A stretch of 16,978 nt of DNA from Acidobacteriaceae bacterium. GTDB taxonomy: Bacteria > Acidobacteriota > Terriglobia > Terriglobales > Acidobacteriaceae. The stretch spans positions 1-16,978 of the forward strand of contig JASHTU010000231.1 of assembly GCA_030040395.1 (NCBI GenBank), in the 5' to 3' direction. The number at the start of each line of letters is the position of its first letter. Within the stretch, counting starts at the first letter, position 1. The position numbers and the translations under genes are program-made. Positions 5,629-13,198 of the stretch are shown here, in pieces. Under the pieces are notes generated by a model. That model did not search any database. It saw only the letters and a list, made by a program, of their open reading frames with translations, and was not told where the DNA came from.

Positions 5629-8600
5629 ATGGCAAACATGCGTTCGCTCCCCCTGTATGGCCGCTTCGGCCTTTTGACCTTCTCCTTGTGCCTCCTGTGC
5701 ATTTTCACCGGTGACCTCCTCGACTCCGCCGCCTCGGCGCAAACTCCCGCCTCCGCCGTCCGCCCTGCGCCCCGCATCGTCGCCCCCATCGACGCGAGCC
5801 AGCTCGTTACCCTCAAGGGCAACGTCAATCCCCGCGCCAACGCCCAAAACGATCGCGGCCCGGTCAGCGCCTCGCTGCCCATGGCTGAAATGGTCCTCGT
5901 CCTCAGCCGCAGCCCTGAGGATCAGGCGGCCTTTGACGCCTACGTCGCCGGTGAATACGAGCCCAGCTCGCCCGACTTCCACCAGTGGCTCACGCCCGCC
6001 CAAATCGGCCAGCGCTTCGGTCCTGCCGAGTCCGACATCGCCGCCCTCACCAATTGGCTAGCCAGCCAGGGCTTCGCCGTCACCTCCATCGCGCCCGATC
6101 GCATGTCCATCGCCTTCAGCGGCACGGCCGGTCAGGCTCAAAGCGCCTTCCACACCCAGATTCACAATCTGCTCGTCAACGGCAAAATGCACATCGCCAA
6201 TATGACCAATCCGCAGATTCCGGCCGCTTTCGCGCCGGTCGTCGTGGGCGTCAAAGGCCTGCATAACTTCGTCCCCCATCCACTGCACAAAATGGGAGCC
6301 TTGGTGCGGCGTGACCCGCAAACCGGCAAATGGCAGCGGGTTGCCAGTGCGGCCTCAACCACCTCCGCGACCCCCTCCGCCAACAGCGCTCAAGCCCGGC
6401 CAGCCATGTCCACGCGCCTCCACCCTGAATTCGGCATCAACGTGCCGGCCAATTCGACTGAAGGAATCTCCGCCTACCTCGAAGAGGATGTAACCCCCTA
6501 CGATTTCGCCACCATCTATAATGTGCAGTCGCTCTGGACCGCGGGAATCAACGGAACCGGCCAAACCATCGCCATCGCCGGAACCACCGATATCTGCCTG
6601 GGTCAAAGCGGCTCACCGTGTGAAGGGGCCAACGACGTCGCCACCTATCGCAGCGCCTTCGGCCTGCCCGCCGGCCAAACTCCCAAACAGGTCAATGGCA
6701 ACTCCTACCCTCCCGGCGTGTGCACCAGCTCAACCAACGCCTGCGGCATCGGCGACCTGCAGGAGAACTCGCTCGACGTCGAGGTGTCCGGCGCCGTGGC
6801 CCCGCAGGCCCAAATTGTCCTCGTCGCCTCCGGCTACAACAACCAGACCAACCCCACCAACGACCCCATCTACGACTCTTCCTATTACATCGTCAACAAC
6901 ATCAACGATTCCACTTCCGCGGTCTATAACGCCCATGTCATGAACGTCAGCTATGGCCTGTGCGAGCTCTACGAAGGCACTTCAGGCAACGTCGCCTACT
7001 ACGATCTGTGGCAAACCGCCGCGGCCGAAGGGCTCTCCGTCTTCGTCGCCGCGGGCGATTCCGGCTCACCCAGTTGCGACGACGACGGGGATGCATACGG
7101 CAATCCCTATTCCGCCCAGTACGGTCTCTCCGTCAACGGCGTCGCCTCCACGCCCTACAACACCGCCGTTGGTGGCACGGACTTCACCTGGTGCCAGCCA
7201 ACTATTAACTCCAACGGGAACGAGGAAGGCTGCCCCAGCACGAGCTCGGCTGCCTCGCCTAACTGGAACTCAACCAACAACACCACCACCGGCGAAAGCG
7301 CCGCCAACTACATCCCCGAGAAACCCTGGAACGACACCTGTGAAGATCCCATCTGGGAAAAATACCTCGAATCGATCGCATCCCAATACCTCGGCGGGCA
7401 GTTCGGGTCCGCCGGATCGACTCCTGAACAAGCCTGCAACTGGGTCGAGAACAACTGGTATGACATCGACGAGTCTTACGAGGAAGAAACCGGAGAGCCG
7501 TTGGGCCTCGCCATCTTTGTGGACACCGTCGGCGGCGCCGGCGGAGCCAGCAATTGCGTCGCCAACAACGAGGAAACCGATCCCAATAACCCGACTTGCA
7601 CCGCCGGGGCCACATCCACCGGCGTCACCACCAACCCTGAAAATGGGGCCTCTCAAGCATCCCTCACCCTCGTGAACGACGGGTGGCCGAAACCCTCCTG
7701 GCAGACCGGCGTCTCCGGCATTCCCAGTGACGGTGTTCGCGACCTTCCCGACGTCAGCTTCTTCGCTGGCGACGGATCGCTGCAGAGCGCGACCCTGATC
7801 TGCGTTTCCCTCGATGGAGCTTGTGTGACCTCCTCGGAGGTTGGAACCAATCCGGTGACCACCGAGCCCACCGCGCAAGAGATTGGCGGAACCTCGGTAG
7901 CCTCTCCGGAAATGGCTGGCGTCATGGCGCTCATCGATGAGAAAGCCGGCGCGCCGCAGGGCCTCGCCAATCCAGGCCTCTATAAGCTGGGCGCCATGCA
8001 AACCTGGTCCGACTGCAGCGCCGCGTCGGTGAAAAACAACAGCAGTTGCTACTTCCAGGACGTCGTTTCCGGAACCAATACCATGCCCTGTAGCCTCGGC
8101 GTAGGCGGCGACGAAGGCGGCTTCGTGAATGGATACGACGAACCCCAAGAAGCGTACACCGGCGCTGTCTCCCCCAACTGCACGGCGCTCACCTCCGGCG
8201 ACGGCATCGGCACCCTCGTCAGCTCCGGAACCACCCCGGCCTATAACGCCACCACCGGCTTCGATCTTGCCACCGGCCTCGGCTCGCTCAACGTCGCCAA
8301 CGTGGTCAACGGATCGGTCTGGGTGGCCGCGGGCACGCACACGGCCACCATGACCGTAACCCTCAGCCCCACCGGGACCATCTCCTACTCGACCGCCCTC
8401 ACCGTCTCCGTGACGGTGACCGGCTCGGATGGAACGCCGACAGGCTCCGTCGTGGTTGCGGGCGGCGGCTATAACGCCAGCCAAACGCTGGATTCGAGCG
8501 GCAAGGCCTCCATCACCATCCCCGCCGGCAGCCTGTCGCCAGGTAGCGTCACACTGACCGTGACCTATGGCGGCGACACTACCTACGCCTCCACCAACCA

Positions 8601-9804
8601 GACCGAAACCGTGAACGTTTCCGCGGCGCTTCCCACGGTCACAATCACCGCGCCCAGCAGCGGCAACTTAAACAACCCAATTTCCGTGTCGGTTACCGTC
8701 AGCGGACCCTCGGGAGCGACCACCCCGACCGGAACAGTGACCCTCGCTCAGACAAACACCGGCGGTACCTACAGCTCGACGGCCGCTAACCTCTCTAGCG
8801 GTGTTGCTACCTTCACCATCCCGGCCGACACCCTCACCGCTGGAACCGATACGCTGAAGGCAACCTATAGCGGCGACTCCAATTACACGACGGCCACCGG
8901 TACAGCCACTATCGTGATCACGGGGGTCGCCCTGCTCACGCCCACTGTCACCGTCACTCCAACCACAAAATCAATCGATTCGAGCCAGAGCCTCACCTTG
9001 TCGGTGAAAGTGACCGGCACGGGCGTCACTCCCTCCGGAACCGTCACCCTCACCGCTCCCAGCCTCACTCCGGCGCCGTCGGCAACCCTTGACGCGTCCG
9101 GCTCTGCCGTCCTTACCGTTCCGGGCGGAACTCTTTCCTCGGGAACGCCCACCATCACCGTCTCCTACAGCGGCGACGCGGTGTACAGCCAAGGCACGGG
9201 TAATGCCTCCGCCGTAACTGTTACCCAATCCACCTACGCGCTCACCGCAGGCACGGTTTCGCCGTCCTCTGTCACGCCGGGCAGCTCAGCCACCGTAACC
9301 ATCACTGGCAGTACAAGCAGCACGGACTATACGGGGACCGTCTCGTTCAGCTCGGCCAACGCCTGCACCCTGACCACTCAGCCATCAAACGACAACACCA
9401 GCGCATTACCCAGTTGCTCCATTAGCGGCTCCATCACCTACCAAAACGGCGCTGCAAGCGGAAGCGCCACGGCCACGGTGTCCACAATCGCGTCCACCAC
9501 CAGCGCGCTGGCCTATCCGAAACTCCGCAACGGCAAAACCTGGATGAGCATGGGCGGCGGCGCCGTCCTCGCCTTCCTCGTCTTCCTCGGCATTCCCGCC
9601 CGGAGGCGTAGCTGGCGCGCAATGCTCGGCCTGGTGGTGCTCATCGCCGCTCTCGGCAGCCTTTCCGCGTGCGGCGGAGGCGGCGGTGGAACCACCACGA
9701 TTCCCGGCACTTCCGCCGGAAATTACACATTTACGGTAACCGGAACCGGAAACGACACAGCCAACACCGCCGGGAACACCACCTTCACCATCACAGTGAA
9801 CTGA
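5629..9804 (+). CDS. Secreted S53 (kumamolisin/sedolisin-like) serine-carboxyl peptidase with Ig-like repeats
   Basis: A 1391-residue acid-type endopeptidase of MEROPS family S53. In order: signal peptide 1-37 (hydrophobic core 13-26, ASA cleavage site); pro-kumamolisin activation domain about 70-250; catalytic domain about 290-890; three Ig-like domains about 905-1200, each ending in a GDxxY-type motif; a beta-rich segment to about 1290; and a C-terminal membrane region. The S53 residues are all visible: Glu379 and Asp383 in QENSLDVE, Asp477 in AAGDSG, and Ser756 in GGTSVASP. FDLATGLGS (878-886) matches the region of the calcium site. The start ATG follows AGGA by eight nt and begins the signal peptide. 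The C-terminus is odd: a hydrophobic segment (1308-1323), RRR at 1325-1327, a second hydrophobic segment ending in LSAC (1345-1348), six Gly and a 37-residue beta-like tail. It probably digests extracellular protein, anchored at the surface. Confidence 0.94.
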   Translation: MANMRSLPLYGRFGLLTFSLCLLCIFTGDLLDSAASAQTPASAVRPAPRIVAPIDASQLVTLKGNVNPRANAQNDRGPVSASLPMAEMVLVLSRSPEDQAAFDAYVAGEYEPSSPDFHQWLTPAQIGQRFGPAESDIAALTNWLASQGFAVTSIAPDRMSIAFSGTAGQAQSAFHTQIHNLLVNGKMHIANMTNPQIPAAFAPVVVGVKGLHNFVPHPLHKMGALVRRDPQTGKWQRVASAASTTSATPSANSAQARPAMSTRLHPEFGINVPANSTEGISAYLEEDVTPYDFATIYNVQSLWTAGINGTGQTIAIAGTTDICLGQSGSPCEGANDVATYRSAFGLPAGQTPKQVNGNSYPPGVCTSSTNACGIGDLQENSLDVEVSGAVAPQAQIVLVASGYNNQTNPTNDPIYDSSYYIVNNINDSTSAVYNAHVMNVSYGLCELYEGTSGNVAYYDLWQTAAAEGLSVFVAAGDSGSPSCDDDGDAYGNPYSAQYGLSVNGVASTPYNTAVGGTDFTWCQPTINSNGNEEGCPSTSSAASPNWNSTNNTTTGESAANYIPEKPWNDTCEDPIWEKYLESIASQYLGGQFGSAGSTPEQACNWVENNWYDIDESYEEETGEPLGLAIFVDTVGGAGGASNCVANNEETDPNNPTCTAGATSTGVTTNPENGASQASLTLVNDGWPKPSWQTGVSGIPSDGVRDLPDVSFFAGDGSLQSATLICVSLDGACVTSSEVGTNPVTTEPTAQEIGGTSVASPEMAGVMALIDEKAGAPQGLANPGLYKLGAMQTWSDCSAASVKNNSSCYFQDVVSGTNTMPCSLGVGGDEGGFVNGYDEPQEAYTGAVSPNCTALTSGDGIGTLVSSGTTPAYNATTGFDLATGLGSLNVANVVNGSVWVAAGTHTATMTVTLSPTGTISYSTALTVSVTVTGSDGTPTGSVVVAGGGYNASQTLDSSGKASITIPAGSLSPGSVTLTVTYGGDTTYASTNQTETVNVSAALPTVTITAPSSGNLNNPISVSVTVSGPSGATTPTGTVTLAQTNTGGTYSSTAANLSSGVATFTIPADTLTAGTDTLKATYSGDSNYTTATGTATIVITGVALLTPTVTVTPTTKSIDSSQSLTLSVKVTGTGVTPSGTVTLTAPSLTPAPSATLDASGSAVLTVPGGTLSSGTPTITVSYSGDAVYSQGTGNASAVTVTQSTYALTAGTVSPSSVTPGSSATVTITGSTSSTDYTGTVSFSSANACTLTTQPSNDNTSALPSCSISGSITYQNGAASGSATATVSTIASTTSALAYPKLRNGKTWMSMGGGAVLAFLVFLGIPARRRSWRAMLGLVVLIAALGSLSACGGGGGGTTTIPGTSAGNYTFTVTGTGNDTANTAGNTTFTITVN

Positions 9805-9838
9805 GAACCCACTTCAGCCTACTGCCGCAACCAAAATG

Positions 9839-9870
9839 GAGGCCCTCCTTCGGGAGGGCCTCTTCGTCTC
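9839..9870 (+). terminator. Rho-independent-like terminator of the S53 peptidase gene
   Basis: A perfect 10-bp stem, GAGGCCCTCC (9839-9848) / GGAGGGCCTC (9853-9862), closes a TTCG tetraloop and begins 35 nt after the peptidase stop. The downstream TTCGTCTC is only partly T-rich, but the stem is very stable and its position is right for termination. Confidence 0.8.
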
Positions 9871-10170
9871 ACCCCAACGCCCGCCCGGCGCATTTCCGCT
9901 CATTGCGCGGTTTGTTCAGGCCCACACCGCGTCGCCCGCATGCTTTCTGCCCAAAATCACACGCATTCGGCGCCGAATCACGCGCATTCCACCGCCAATC
10001 AGCCAGGTTTCAGCCACTCGTAATCCAAGCCAACTGGCAGGCTGCGCCGGCCACATTCAATCTTTGTCAATCCCTTCGCCCCGCATCCAGCACCATCCCC
10101 TTCATTCCAAACAGATCATTTTTCTTCCCAACCTTGCCGGTTATTTCCGCCAAATCGCTAGAATAGTTTT

Positions 10171-10260
10171 AGGGATCAAAACCGGGTGATTCTTCTCGGG
10201 AGACGGCCCGGGAATGGTGGCTGAGGCATGGCCGCCATCCCCGGGCCACCTTGTTTTTTT
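10171..10260 (+). ncRNA. Candidate small RNA
   Basis: A possible promoter, TTGCCG (10134-10139) and TAGAAT (10159-10164) with a 19-bp spacer, would start transcription near 10171. A strong intrinsic terminator ends at 10260. The implied transcript is about 90 nt, mostly the terminator stem plus a single-stranded 5' part. No known RNA family is recognised. The alternative is that the terminator is only a back-up for peptidase read-through. Confidence 0.3.
10205..10260 (+). terminator. Strong intrinsic terminator with T-tract
   Basis: GGCCCGGG (10205-10212) pairs with CCCGGGCC (10240-10247). After one A/C mismatch a further eight pairs follow (10214-10221 with 10231-10238, one G-U), leaving a 9-nt loop. 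Downstream is TTGTTTTTTT (10251-10260). It is oriented for plus-strand transcripts and lies about 400 nt after the peptidase stop, beyond that gene's own terminator. Confidence 0.8.
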
Positions 10261-10348
10261 GCCGCTGTTCTGTAGCCCTTCGCGGCTAGGCTCTTCCGGG
10301 GGTGGCGCCGAAAACGGAGTAAAACGCCCCAAAATGGGCCGTAAGTTC

Positions 10349-10397
10349 TTATTATTGAGGATTTTAGGATCTAACCCCTTTATTATCAAGAATTTAG
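10349..10397. repeat. Imperfect direct repeat in AT-rich island
   Basis: TTATTATTGAGGATTTTAG (10349-10367) recurs as TTATTATCAAGAATTTAG (10380-10397), with three substitutions and one deletion at a 31-bp period. The surrounding 10340-10440 is strikingly AT-rich compared with the GC-rich neighbourhood. It may be a binding site pair or part of a dispersed intergenic element. Confidence 0.45.
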
Positions 10398-10449
10398 ACC
10401 CAGTACTAATTAGTATAAGTGTTTGCAATCAAACCACTTAGCCTCAAAA

Positions 10450-10472
10450 GGGATAGGGGGTAGGGGGGAGGG
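10450..10472 (+). other. G-quadruplex motif
   Basis: Four G-runs of 3, 5, 6 and 3 separated by loops ATA, TA and A. This satisfies the classic four-run rule with very short loops, which favours a stable parallel quadruplex in DNA or plus-strand RNA. It lies 107 bp beyond the 3' end of the minus-strand lipoprotein gene, so a minus-strand transcript would carry the C-rich complement. Confidence 0.6.
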
Positions 10473-10578
10473 TAATTTGGATTTATCGCCTTTGCAGCCC
10501 GGAGGAAAGCTACGCGTTTAGATCGAAGAGAGGCATCCGGCCAGGCTGATGCACAACTCCGTTAAAGGCGGCGCGGAT

Positions 10579-11139
10579 TCAGCGCGACGGCCATTCCTCC
10601 ACCACGATGCCCAGATCGTTGAGCTGACGAATCACCGCTTCCAGGTTGCGCCGCATTTTGGGGCGGTCTTTGGGAACGGCGTTGGGTGACTCGGCCACCG
10701 CGATGACGCGCCCATAGCGCCACGCACCGGCTGGAATCGCGGCCACCGCTTTGTCCAGGTCTGAAAGCCGCACCTCCATTTGCTGCCGTCGCGCTGACTG
10801 TGGGCGCAGCATGGTGCCCACCCCCAGCGCGCTGGGGTTCTCGTCGGGAAGGATGATGCGCAAGGAGAGCATCTCGGGGCCTACCGAAAGAAAAGGATTG
10901 GTCCAGGAGTCGGGATCGCGCACATCGTTATAAAGGCTCTTGGTGGGTAGCGGAATCAGGTCCAGTTCGGCGCGCTCCTCGTCGTGCTCGTTGGCCGTCG
11001 CCTGCGCCCGGTGCTCAGCTTGCACCGCGTTCTGCGCCACGCCTTCCACCGCCTGCTCCTCCTTGTGGCAGCCGGCGACGGTGGCTGCAAGCAACACAAC
11101 CGTGGTTAAAGTCCCTATCTTCTGATGGGAGTGAGTCAC
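10579..11139 (-). CDS. Hypothetical lipoprotein
   Basis: A 186-residue predicted lipoprotein of unknown function. Residues 1-23 form a type II signal peptide: a short polar N-region with one Lys, hydrophobic TTVVLLAATVAG, and lipobox V21-A-G-C24, so the mature protein would start at Cys24. A charged linker of about 30 residues (Gln/Glu/Ala-rich, likely disordered or helical) precedes a compact domain of about 120 residues with LIPLPTKSLYNDVRDPDSWT and ending in VVEEWPSR. I do not recognise the domain. The start is a GTG; no Shine-Dalgarno is seen, but an extended -10 lies 6 nt upstream (11146-11154), suggesting a leaderless mRNA. It is transcribed divergently from the flavodoxin-fold gene. 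Confidence 0.8.
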   Translation of the reverse strand: MTHSHQKIGTLTTVVLLAATVAGCHKEEQAVEGVAQNAVQAEHRAQATANEHDEERAELDLIPLPTKSLYNDVRDPDSWTNPFLSVGPEMLSLRIILPDENPSALGVGTMLRPQSARRQQMEVRLSDLDKAVAAIPAGAWRYGRVIAVAESPNAVPKDRPKMRRNLEAVIRQLNDLGIVVEEWPSR

Positions 11140-11145
11140 AAGTAG

Positions 11146-11154
11146 AGAATATCA
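11146..11154 (-). promoter_or_regulatory. Extended -10 promoter of the lipoprotein gene
   Basis: On the minus strand TGATATTCT matches the extended -10 form TGnTAnnnT. The hexamer ends 6 nt before the GTG start codon, so transcription would begin at or next to the start codon. No -35 element is evident, which is usual for extended -10 promoters. Confidence 0.5.
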
Positions 11155-11257
11155 GGATGCGCGCTCGCCCAGCGGCCTGCGCCCCGGGCTGCGAGCGCCG
11201 TCACAGCGCCGCCCGCTCCCGAAGCGGTACTCTGCGCCTAGCCCCAGGAGGCAATCG

Positions 11258-11854
11258 ATGAACAGCAAGGTGGTTGCGATCATAGGCAGCTACCGCAGGG
11301 GCGGCACGATCGATAGTGCGGTCAAGATCATTCTTGAAGGCGCGCGCGAACGCGGCGCGGAGACCCATGTGGTCTACCTCACCGAGCAGCACATCGAATT
11401 CTGCCGCAACTGCCGCGAGTGCATGCAAACCCCCGGCGAGCAGCGGGGCAAATGCCTGCAAATCGACGATCTGGAGCCAATCCTCCAGGAAATCGAGGCC
11501 GCCGACGCCATCGTGCTGGGCTCGCCGGTCAACTGCTACAACGTCACCGCGATCTTCCGCAGGTGGATGGAGCGCCTGGTCGGCTTTGGTTACTGGCCGT
11601 GGGGACAAAATGCGCCCCGGCCGCGCGTCAAACGGCAGCCGCGCAAAGCGGTGCTCGTGGCGTCATCGGCCATGCCCGGGTTCCTGATCCCCTGGGCCAC
11701 CGGCGCAGCGCGCGCCTTGCGCCTCACCGCCCGGATGTTGGGCGCCAAGCCGGTGGGCAAGCTGTGGATCGGGCTTGCAGCCGCGCAACCGCATCAGCCG
11801 CTCTCGCCCGGCCGCCTGCGCCGGGCCCGACGCCTGGGCTGGAAGCTGGCGTAA
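11258..11854 (+). CDS. Flavodoxin-fold NADPH-dependent FMN reductase-like protein
   Basis: A 198-residue protein of the NADPH-dependent FMN reductase / iron-sulfur flavoprotein group. The N-terminal IIGSYRRGGTIDSAV (8-22) is the phosphate-binding loop for FMN, and ADAIVLGSPVNCYNVTAIFRRWMER gives the second flavin-contacting strand and helix. Four cysteines, C49-x2-C52-x2-C55-x10-C66, resemble the compact cysteine motif of iron-sulfur flavoproteins, although the last spacing is longer than in the Methanosarcina protein; a 4Fe-4S cluster is possible but unproven. The C-terminal 35 residues are Arg-rich and look unstructured. The start ATG has a full AGGAGG six nt upstream (11246-11251). Substrate unknown. 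It lies 40 bp upstream of the VOC-RibH fusion gene, which makes flavins, so the two may be functionally linked. Confidence 0.8.
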   Translation: MNSKVVAIIGSYRRGGTIDSAVKIILEGARERGAETHVVYLTEQHIEFCRNCRECMQTPGEQRGKCLQIDDLEPILQEIEAADAIVLGSPVNCYNVTAIFRRWMERLVGFGYWPWGQNAPRPRVKRQPRKAVLVASSAMPGFLIPWATGAARALRLTARMLGAKPVGKLWIGLAAAQPHQPLSPGRLRRARRLGWKLA

Positions 11855-11882
11855 GGCCTGCTTCGAACTTTGCTGCGAACGT

Positions 11883-11888
11883 TAGAAT
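11883..11888 (+). promoter_or_regulatory. -10 hexamer of the ribH fusion gene
   Basis: TAGAAT ends 6 nt before the ATG at 11895, placing the predicted transcription start on the start codon. No Shine-Dalgarno is present in the 15 nt upstream of the ATG. No good -35 is seen. Confidence 0.45.
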
Positions 11889-11894
11889 CGAAGC

Positions 11895-12767
11895 ATGATC
11901 AAGGGAATCGCGTTCTTGCGGCCTGTGGGCAGCGTCGAGGTCTATGACCAGTTGGCAAGTTTTTGCACAGCGCTGGGTCTGGCCGCCGGCAAGGGCTGGA
12001 AAACGGCGGATTCCCGGGGCGCGGCTTTTTGGGCTCCCTCGGGCGCGCTTGAATTTGTCGATGGTCGCATGCCCTATGCCGCCGATGTTTTCGTCGAAGT
12101 GACCGCGCTCGACGCAGCTCACCAGGCCGCGGAGAGCTGGCTGCGCGCGCAGGGCGGCGACACCGCCGCGGCCCGGATCTCGCCCGTCGAAGAGACAGAC
12201 TGGAAGGCGCGCATGTTTTTGGTTGAGCCGTCCCCGGGTTTCAAATTTGGATTCTGGGCCTGGAGCGACCCGGTTAAGGGCAAGCCGATCACCCTTGAAG
12301 GCGATCTCTCCGCGGCGGGAATGCGGTTCGCCATCGTTGTCTCGCGCTGGAATGCGGTGATTACCGAACGGCTGCTCGACGGCGCCTTCGATGCGCTGTT
12401 GCGTAGCGGCGCTCAGCGCGACGACATTGAAGTGGCGCGCGTGCCCGGCGCATGGGAGATCCCCGCGGCCGCGCGCACGATCGCTAACCGCGGGCAAGTG
12501 GACGCGATTGTGACCCTCGGCTGCCTGTTGCGGGGAGAAACCGCGCATTACGAGGCCATCTACAACGAAGTTGCGCGAGGAATCGGACAGTCGCAGCAAG
12601 AAACCGGCATTCCGCACAGCTTTGGCGTGCTCACCTGCGAGACCCTGGAGCAGGCGCTCAACCGCGCCGGCGTCAAGAGTGGAAACAAGGGATTTGAAGC
12701 CGCTGCCGCAGCTATTGAAATGGTGAGTTTGCGGCAAAAACTTCGGGCCGAAGGCGGCGCCGTTTGA
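11895..12767 (+). CDS. ribH: VOC-domain / 6,7-dimethyl-8-ribityllumazine synthase fusion
   Basis: Lumazine synthase condenses 5-amino-6-ribitylaminouracil with dihydroxybutanone phosphate, the penultimate step of riboflavin synthesis. Residues about 132-280 are a complete RibH: ITLEGDLSAAGMRFAIVVS at its N-terminus, VPGAWEIP (183-190), LRGETAHYEAI (212-222, with His218 as the catalytic His), FGVLTCETLEQALNRAG and GNKGFEAA. Ahead of it lie about 126 residues (FLRPVGSVEVYDQLASFCTA to FKFGFWAWSDP) with the size and strand pattern of a glyoxalase/VOC domain. At 290 residues it is nearly twice a normal RibH. No in-frame start codon lies at the junction; the first internal ATG (Met143) would delete the first RibH strand, so this looks like a real fusion. 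Its stop overlaps the nusB start (TTGA), implying coupled translation. Confidence 0.9.
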   Translation: MIKGIAFLRPVGSVEVYDQLASFCTALGLAAGKGWKTADSRGAAFWAPSGALEFVDGRMPYAADVFVEVTALDAAHQAAESWLRAQGGDTAAARISPVEETDWKARMFLVEPSPGFKFGFWAWSDPVKGKPITLEGDLSAAGMRFAIVVSRWNAVITERLLDGAFDALLRSGAQRDDIEVARVPGAWEIPAAARTIANRGQVDAIVTLGCLLRGETAHYEAIYNEVARGIGQSQQETGIPHSFGVLTCETLEQALNRAGVKSGNKGFEAAAAAIEMVSLRQKLRAEGGAV

Positions 12768-13198
12768 GCGCCGCCACGCACCATGGCTCCAGGCGTCGCA
12801 AAGGGCGCGAACTGGCCATGCAGATGCTGTTTCAGGCCGAGATGGGCAAGCAGAGCGCCGACGAGGTGCGCGCTACGTTCTGGAAAGCGGGCGATGAAGC
12901 CGAGCCTTCAGTGCGCGGCTTCGCTGAAGATTTGTTTCGCGTGGCCGTGGCGCGTCGCGAGGAAATCGATGCGCTCATCGCCGCCCACTCCGCGCACTGG
13001 CGGCTGGAGCGCATGCCGGCAGTCGATCGCAATCTGTTGCGCATGGCCGTGGCGGAGATGCTGGGCTTCAAAGAGACGCCGTTCCCAATCGTGATCAATG
13101 AGGCGCTGGAAATCGGCCGCCGCTACGCGGCGGCGGAGTCGATCAATTTTTTGAATGGGGTGCTGGACTCGATCGCCCGAAGCCTTATTCGCACTTAG
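12764..13198 (+). CDS. nusB: Transcription antitermination factor NusB
   Basis: NusB binds boxA RNA with NusE (S10) and supports processive rRNA transcription. The 144-residue all-helical product has the family segments RRKGRELAMQMLFQAEMG (10-27), PAVDRNLLRMAVAEML and VINEALEIGRRYAAAESINF followed by LNGVLDSIAR. The start is TTG, overlapping the ribH stop; it is chosen because the conserved RRKGRELA segment begins ten residues in and the next in-frame ATG (12818) would remove it. ribH-nusB adjacency is common across bacteria and supports both calls. Confidence 0.95.
   Translation: MSAATHHGSRRRKGRELAMQMLFQAEMGKQSADEVRATFWKAGDEAEPSVRGFAEDLFRVAVARREEIDALIAAHSAHWRLERMPAVDRNLLRMAVAEMLGFKETPFPIVINEALEIGRRYAAAESINFLNGVLDSIARSLIRT

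Larger units (their letters stand above)
9805..10578. other. 774-bp intergenic region without a credible protein gene
   Basis: Frames of 95-165 codons cross this stretch but none has a ribosome binding site, family resemblance or plausible composition. In order it holds: the peptidase terminator (9839-9862); the perfect 14-bp palindrome ATTCGGCGCCGAAT (9965-9978); a possible promoter and second large terminator (10134-10260); an AT-rich island with a direct repeat (10349-10397) and the palindrome TACTAATTAGTA (10404-10415); and a four-run G-tract (10450-10472). The rest, 10473-10578, is downstream of the lipoprotein gene and shows only weak pairings, such as CGCCTTT (10487-10493) with AAAGGCG (10564-10570). 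Confidence 0.6.

Noticed and set aside
7270-8484. Minus-strand open frame of 404 codons opposite the S53 peptidase
   Set aside because: Gly/Arg/Val-rich shadow of the catalytic-domain coding strand; no ribosome binding site or recognisable domain.
9965-9978. 14-bp perfect palindrome as an operator
   Set aside because: It lies between two terminators with no start codon nearby; a regulatory role is not supported.
10141-10428. 95-codon minus-strand frame in the long intergenic region
   Set aside because: It runs across the terminator and the AT-rich island, has no ribosome binding site and no coherent protein character.
10488-10570. Possible c-di-GMP-I (GEMM) riboswitch, from the GGAGGAAAGCTACG and GCCAGGCTG stretches
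   Set aside because: The tetraloop-bearing first hairpin and the GACGCAAAGC core are missing, and no plus-strand gene follows closely; resemblance is too weak.
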